From Rhyacophila brunnea (Eukaryota; Arthropoda; Insecta; Trichoptera; Rhyacophilidae), in contig JAGYXB010000051.1 in NCBI GenBank assembly GCA_022495005.1, forward strand, positions 2,356,001 through 2,420,000: 64,000 bases of DNA. The letters are read 5' to 3'. The notes below the pieces were generated by a model that was given only the letters and a program-made list of their open reading frames with translations, was not told where the DNA came from and did no database searches. This document shows, in pieces, positions 59,042 through 64,000 of the stretch. Made by a program: the position numbers and the translations under genes. How positions within the stretch are numbered: position 1 is the stretch's first letter; every line of letters starts with the position of its first letter.

Positions 59042-59186
59042 ATGAAGATTCTTGCTTTGGGATTTGTTACAAAAGCGAAGAATAGCGGTGATAAGTTGGT
59101 TGTGTCGAAGAATTCTTGGTCGATTAAAAAGCCCCAAGATAAGATTGCAAACCTCAAGATAAGACGTCAATCATCGATATTTGCAG
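59042..59186 (+). other. Possible duplicated 5' exon upstream of PKG copy 2
   Basis: An ATG at 59042 opens 48 codons (MKILALGFVTKAKN... IRRQSSIFA) to a donor-like GTAAAT at 59187, and its last 85 bp align with 37656-37742 upstream of copy 1. The end phase (1) does not fit PKG exon 2 (phase 0), and copy 1 has no matching frame or donor. A non-coding or regulatory segment is at least as likely. Confidence 0.35.
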
Positions 59187-59570
59187 GTAAATTAAAATGA
59201 TTGTTCGTAGACTAATTTAAGAAAATTATAATAGTCAATATGCTTACCATCACAAAACAGATTGGTGTCACATGAGTTCAGGCCTCAATATTATTAGAAA
59301 TTTCAAACAGTATTTTGCGTACTGAATACCAATAGATGAAAAAAATTTGCTAATAATGCTAAATATTATCGCTTACAACATGTTGCGCATGTAAAGGCAG
59401 AGTGTAGCAGACGCGTATATTCTCTTTTAAGTACCAATCATAAGTTCGCCAAAATAGTGAAATAATACAACTGATAAAAATAAGATAATATCTACTGTAA
59501 TGTTTATTCATATTCAGTTATATTCGAGTTTTCAAGAAAATGTCTTTATAGTGCAAACATATAATTATAT

Positions 59571-59640
59571 TGAGAACACCTGTTATCACACTTGAGTACA
59601 GAAAACACAGGAAAATCGTTTAAGATAATCCAACAATACC
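59571..59640 (+). promoter_or_regulatory. Promoter-proximal block shared by both PKG copies (island b)
   Basis: Counterpart of 39340-39420: GAGAACACCTGTTATCACAC, then TAAGATAATCCAACAAT, 313 bp before the copy 2 ATG. Confidence 0.6.
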
Positions 59641-59883
59641 TGCTTACTATCGACGTTTTATAATTATTCGGAAACATATTTTGTAGCCGTAGACGTTCAT
59701 TTTGTAGTTTGCCTTGTCCAAACGAGTGTTAAGTGTAAGAAAGTGAAATATTTATTCGTTCTTTTGGATTTAAACGCCTGTAATATTAATTTGTGTTCAT
59801 GACATTTTATAGTGATTATAGTGAATAGCCATGGTGTGAATTGATTTTGAAGTTAATCGTACGGGTTAATTTATATCTTTAGA

Positions 59884-59991
59884 ATGGTTCGTCTGTGCCC
59901 CCCCTTTCGATGGGCTGTCAAAGGGGGGTTTAATCTATCATCCGTTGTTGAAGAGGATTACACGGATCCAAATGCTAAAATAAAAATAACG
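59884..59991 (+). CDS. PKG copy 2 exon 1
   Basis: ATG at 59884, chosen because it aligns with the ATG of copy 1; 36 codons, phase 0, donor GTGAGT. If the upstream DNA is 5' UTR, it has two short upstream ORFs (59799-59828 and 59831-59839). Confidence 0.85.
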
Positions 59992-62900
59992 GTGAGTAAT
60001 TGTTACATAATATGGAGATAAATAAATAATTCCAAACAATATTCAAGTTTGGTGAAGATGATTTAAATACACAAAATCTAATTCAACATGGGGAAAAAAC
60101 GTATTTCACCAGGCGCGTACATAAGAGGGAGGATTTCGGGTCTGTAACAACCTACCCTTGTGAAAAAGGATTTTCTATCACTATAAATTTGAAGACTTTT
60201 TAAAGTAGATACAGAAATCGCTTGAACCCGAAAATAGCGTCTAAGTTAGTCTGACATAAATGAATACCAATATCGTTCCATCAAAAATAAAATAACATCG
60301 TTTTTTATAAACCCAAAAGTGGAATTTTGAACGATATGATTCAGTTCTTAAATCCCTTTTTAATTTTTGTATTGTGCACGGACAGCTTTTTGATTACCTA
60401 CCTGTTTAATAAAATTTATTCTTTATTTTAAGGTCAATTATTAGAGTGTAATATCATTTAATACACAGACTTTGGAAACCACAAAAATCCTGAACCCCTG
60501 ATGTAAACTAATCTAAGTCGTGAAGCAATTCCTCATAACTTCCTCAAATTCATTATTTTATGATACAATGTAATCATTGGGAATGGAATAAATGTAAAAG
60601 TACCGAAGTAAATAGTCATAGCATAGGGGCTTCCTCCTTAAGACTGGAGGTTGTATTAACACACTTTTTGTGAAGATAAATTGTGTTTTCAAGCATAGTA
60701 TATTGTGATTTACGTGATTATTTGCCAGGATTGTTATCAAATAATATGATTCTAACTTTGATACTCGCATTCCTTTAACCAAAATGATAACGGCGAGCGA
60801 ATTATTTTTCAATAAAATTATTGTTTATCACGGACTTATCTTTACTTTAGGGATATGAATTAATAGGTATATTAACCTCAGATACTTACTTATACTTTTT
60901 CGAGGTTAAGATGAAATTTACCTAATACAAATAGATTCATTTCCCTACTACAAGTATTCCAAACCAGGGTTCCGCGGAAGTATGGCGTTCCGCAAGCTCG
61001 TATCATGCTCAATCGTAGTTCATGCCGCTTTCTTTTAACACAATCACTGCTAACCTTTTAATTACCTTTTAATTACCACATTTAAATAACATGTTAATTA
61101 TATCTAATGGCTAACTGCTCCAAACGCGCTAGTCGCGGTGTTAGCAATAGATGAGTTAATTGAGTTTAAAAAAACACACTTTAAAAGGTAAAGCTGAGTT
61201 TGTTTTGTGTGATGAGTATTATTGAAGAAAAAAAATATTTACACCTACATTAACACAAAATCGTTAAAATGTATAACACACAGTATACACAATATAATTA
61301 TTATGTATATACCTAACCAATGAACCAGAAACAAATTGAATATGTTTTCTAATAATATTGTGTATCAGTCAGGTAGGGTTTTCCTGAGATTTCACAAACA
61401 TATGTCAAGGGCTCCTTTATAGCAATCATACCACTCAGCGTTACAAGTGGGACACATTTCAATAATTTTATGTTTTATTGCCAAAACAAAACCAAAGTGG
61501 TGGAAGCGATGTCAGCATGTCCTCAATCATAACCTAGATCAATAGTGTCTATTATGATTTATTTAATTGTAAGGTATGAACTGCATTTGTATCAATAGCA
61601 AGAACGATCCATAACTCGTCACTCATCACGAGTCCGGTCACTCGACACAATCAATCGTTATTCACTTGAGTCCAGTCTCGCGGTCCGATTAATCTCTCGA
61701 TAACATCAATCTCATCAGTACATCCGTACTCGTGATTATAACACTACTCTATCTATATCATTGAATTTATTTATTATTGTATGGATAAATAAACTCTCTC
61801 ATCGGAGCTTCCAAGCAAAAATGGTCAAAATTGAAATTCATTTCTTTATCTTATAACATTGTGAAAATGATATATTGCAAATTCAAGGAGCTCAGAACAT
61901 GACATAAAAATTAACATAAATACCAATATAAGAACATATTGCGTGGTAACAACAATTTAACGGAGAAGAGCAAATACGAAAATCGAAGATTATAAAAAAA
62001 AGTATATATGAATATGGCCAAGTATGCCTGATTATAAAATATATGTACTTATATAAAACAACGTCCGCCTAAACTCACTCACGTAAGTGGGATATATAAA
62101 TATCCGAAGCAATTATAAAAAACAAACAAATGAGTCAAAGATTGTATAAATTACAAAAACGAATTGCTTTGGCAAAGCCACATAAGTAAGCTCGATGCGT
62201 AGGTATGTAGCAGATACCAAAATGTCATGAGTATTTTATCTATATACATATATATAATATACGTGATGCCTATGTGTATTTGTTTTTTGTATTATTTTTA
62301 TTCGTGTTAGTAGAGGCATGTTTTGTTAAATAAATCAATTTAAATTCAGTCAGACTTGGGCATTCCTAGGCATAAAAAACTGCTGATGCTTCACATACAA
62401 ACGTAGTACCTCTTGATACACTCGATTCAGACGGAGTGTGGTGTGGGGTGGTTTGTTTTGGAGGTTCCATGTTAGTGTTGTGTATTTGACTGCAGATAAA
62501 GGGTCACCCTTATTTGAAAAAATATATCTATAATAATAATTATTGATGCCTGAAATAATTTAGTTAAACACAGATATTGCTCTCCAATTGGAATCACCAA
62601 TAGCAGAATATTTCTGCACCTTCAGAGAACAATCCACTCAAGCAGCGACACCTAAAAAGAGAAAAAGAGTTCTCATTTAGGTACACCACACTAAAATATT
62701 CGGGATAATTATATAGGCAAATAAAGATCTTGTCCAACTTTTAATCGACTGTAGGTACGAGTATGTAGGCATGCCCAAGAAAATGTCAGTTTGATAATAT
62801 CCGAACAGGGAACTCAGAAATAATGGGAATTGAAGTACCTAACGGGTAAGGAGAAGCAGGCAACCGATCTCGAGTAAGGAAGAGTACAGGATAAATTTAA

Positions 62901-63946
62901 ACACATGTCATACGTTGAATACTGACAACTGCTCTCGACTTATGCATTGACGCTCATTTAATATTGGTGTATTACACACACTATTGCACGTCTATAATGC
63001 GTGGTTAATTTTCGTAGGACACTCACACATTCAAAACCCTCCGTCAAAACCTATCGGAATTCTATTCATTATCTGTTCTGTGTATCCGAACAACATCAAG
63101 TAAACATGTCTTGTGAGCCGTTTCTACCATAAGATCATACGTCAACTGTTTCAATTTAAATTACTTATGTTATTTGTTATAGCCAATCGACAGCACAAAA
63201 CCGGTTGCATCATCTAGCAAACAAGTAGAAGATGAAGTTGTATACAGAAACGGTAATACCTCCAGCACTCCTGATGTTCCACCTGCTAAAAAGGCCACCG
63301 CTCCACTTCCTCCAGATGGCTCCAAAGATGACAAGCTTATCAATAATAGAGCGATATCGGACTTGGTGGAGACTGCTACCATCAAGTCCACTGACAAAGT
63401 CAGACGAAAACAAGGTATTTTGTCTACCATAGGAATTGATTCCTCTCAGCCTATTCAAGACATCAAGTATAAGAAATACGAAAAAGATGCAAAGTAAGTT
63501 AGTGTTTTAGTACATTCACAATTATTTTTTTATTTATAAAATCAGTCAGTTCGTAAAGTATGAAGTAGAGGAACCATGTGTGCTTAGTATACATATTAGT
63601 TTCTGCAGTATATCAGAAAATAAAGTGACCAACGCCTTACGATACCAATTGATACTTTTTAGATCGGAAAATCTTATCAAGAAAGCATTGACGGCCAACC
63701 AGTTCATCAACAACCTGATGAATGATGAGAGATTGAAATCAGTCGTAGAAGCAATGAGCCCGCAAGAGTTCTCAGCCAACAGCTTCATCATAAACGAAGG
63801 CGAATCCGGATCTCATCTTTACGTCTCAGCTGAAGGAAGTTTTGAGGTCATAAAAAATGGAAAGACTGTTAAGAAATTTGGTCACGGAGAAGCATTTGGC
63901 GAACTTGCAATACTTTATAAAGCAAAGCGTTTTGCTTCTGTTAAAG
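59884..63946 (+). CDS. Divergent cGMP-dependent protein kinase, copy 2 (3' partial, 3 exons in window)
   Basis: Tandem paralogue of the gene at 39644-54520, same strand. Three exons with the same phases (0, 2, 1) as copy 1 are visible; the rest should follow beyond position 64000. Exon 1 gives MVRLCPPFRWAVKGGFNL; exon 2 ends in a clearer pseudosubstrate-like RRKQGILSTI and [19 protein letters not shown]; exon 3 is CNB-A with [19 protein letters not shown] and [17 protein letters not shown]. Exon 3 is roughly four-fifths identical to copy 1, exon 2 much less. No stop, frameshift or lost splice site is seen, so there is no sign that it is a pseudogene. The PBC again has Arg-Phe where PKG normally has Arg-Thr. 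Confidence 0.9.
61045..61135 (-). repeat. Dispersed repeat R-A, minus strand
   Basis: The inverse of this segment contains CATTAGATATAATTAACATG and GTGGTAATTA, as at 30710-30795. Confidence 0.6.
62345..62480 (+). repeat. Relic of the R1-type LINE 3' UTR
   Basis: AGACTTGGGCAT, GATGCTTCACAT and GATACACTCGATT.AGAC.GAG then TGGGG.GG.TT parallel 26330-26450 in the same order. Confidence 0.5.
63183..63493 (+). CDS. PKG copy 2 exon 2
   Basis: Acceptor GTTATAG, donor GTAAGT; phase 0 in, phase 2 out. It contains KLINNRAIS and [20 protein letters not shown]. Confidence 0.9.
63663..63946 (+). CDS. PKG copy 2 exon 3 (CNB-A)
   Basis: Acceptor TTTTTAG, donor GTAAGA; same length (284 bp) and phases as copy 1 exon 3. 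The preceding intron is only 169 bp, against 1004 bp in copy 1. The last 54 bases of the window are intron. Confidence 0.93.
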
Positions 63947-64000
63947 GTAAGAAACTACAAATACGTCTGCCTGTCTATCACGAAAAACCTTAATCCACGT

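Larger units (their letters stand above)
59992..63182. other. PKG copy 2 intron 1
   Basis: Mostly AT-rich. It contains CCAGGGTTCCGCGGAA (60966), an eroded hAT-type end, dispersed repeat R-A (61045-61135) and a segment like the R1 LINE 3' UTR (62345-62480). No exon or gene seen. Confidence 0.5.

Noticed and set aside
59042..59186. Alternative coding start exon for PKG copy 2
   Set aside because: It ends in phase 1 and would put the phase-0 exon 2 out of frame; kept only as a possible UTR or regulatory block.

Overview
The window looks like nuclear DNA from an insect, most probably a moth or butterfly. It is AT-rich, has short exons spread over long introns, has many GTAGGTA/TACCTAC-type runs, and its repeats (Helitrons, R1-clade LINE, tRNA-derived SINEs, many small TIR and foldback elements) are the kinds common in Lepidoptera. 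The order is inferred from these features, not proven. Three protein genes are supported, all on the + strand.

(1) 3749-35031: the 3' part of a sulfonylurea receptor gene (Sur; ABCC8/9-type ABC protein, regulatory subunit of KATP channels). Twenty exons were placed by hand from splice sites and reading phase. They join into one open frame of 1647 codons plus a stop, and phase is compatible at every junction. The exons for TMD0 are not in the window and should lie upstream. A long Ser/Arg-rich linker between NBD1 and TMD2 is encoded by four dedicated exons.

(2) 39644-54520: a complete divergent cGMP-dependent protein kinase (PKG) gene. Its 10 exons encode 724 aa: a novel N-terminus, pseudosubstrate-like segment, two cyclic-nucleotide-binding (CNB) domains, an AGC kinase domain with all catalytic residues, and a GWDVNF tail. 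Its first intron begins with GC rather than GT.

(3) 59884-63946: the first three exons of a second, tandem PKG gene that runs off the right edge. The two PKG genes share N-terminal exon, exon order, intron phases and at least two upstream non-coding blocks, so the duplication included promoter-proximal DNA. Both replace the Thr that gives PKGs their cGMP preference (Phe in CNB-A of both; Met in CNB-B of the first).

The rest is repeat-rich intron and intergenic DNA. Main items: a 1.38-kb foldback element with TTAA flanks (18898-20278) and three half-copies; a truncated Helitron with a broken Helitron gene (21589-23448) nested in a TIR element; a 5'-truncated R1-clade LINE with a 607-codon open RT frame (24290-26490); an LTR remnant with a primer-binding-site-like sequence (18040-18500); a second foldback element split by an 8-bp-TSD hAT MITE, plus an extra half-arm that stops 19 nt before a PKG kinase exon (50447-51621); a second Helitron carrying a 124-bp dimeric satellite (56236-57392); a SINE family with at least six copies; and several MITEs with readable TIRs and target duplications. 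No CRISPR array, rRNA, functional tRNA or bacterial-type operon was seen.

The three genes can be related functionally only by inference. KATP channels and PKG belong to linked signalling pathways in animals, and the Sur linker carries several basophilic-kinase consensus sites. Nothing in the sequence proves that they work together here.
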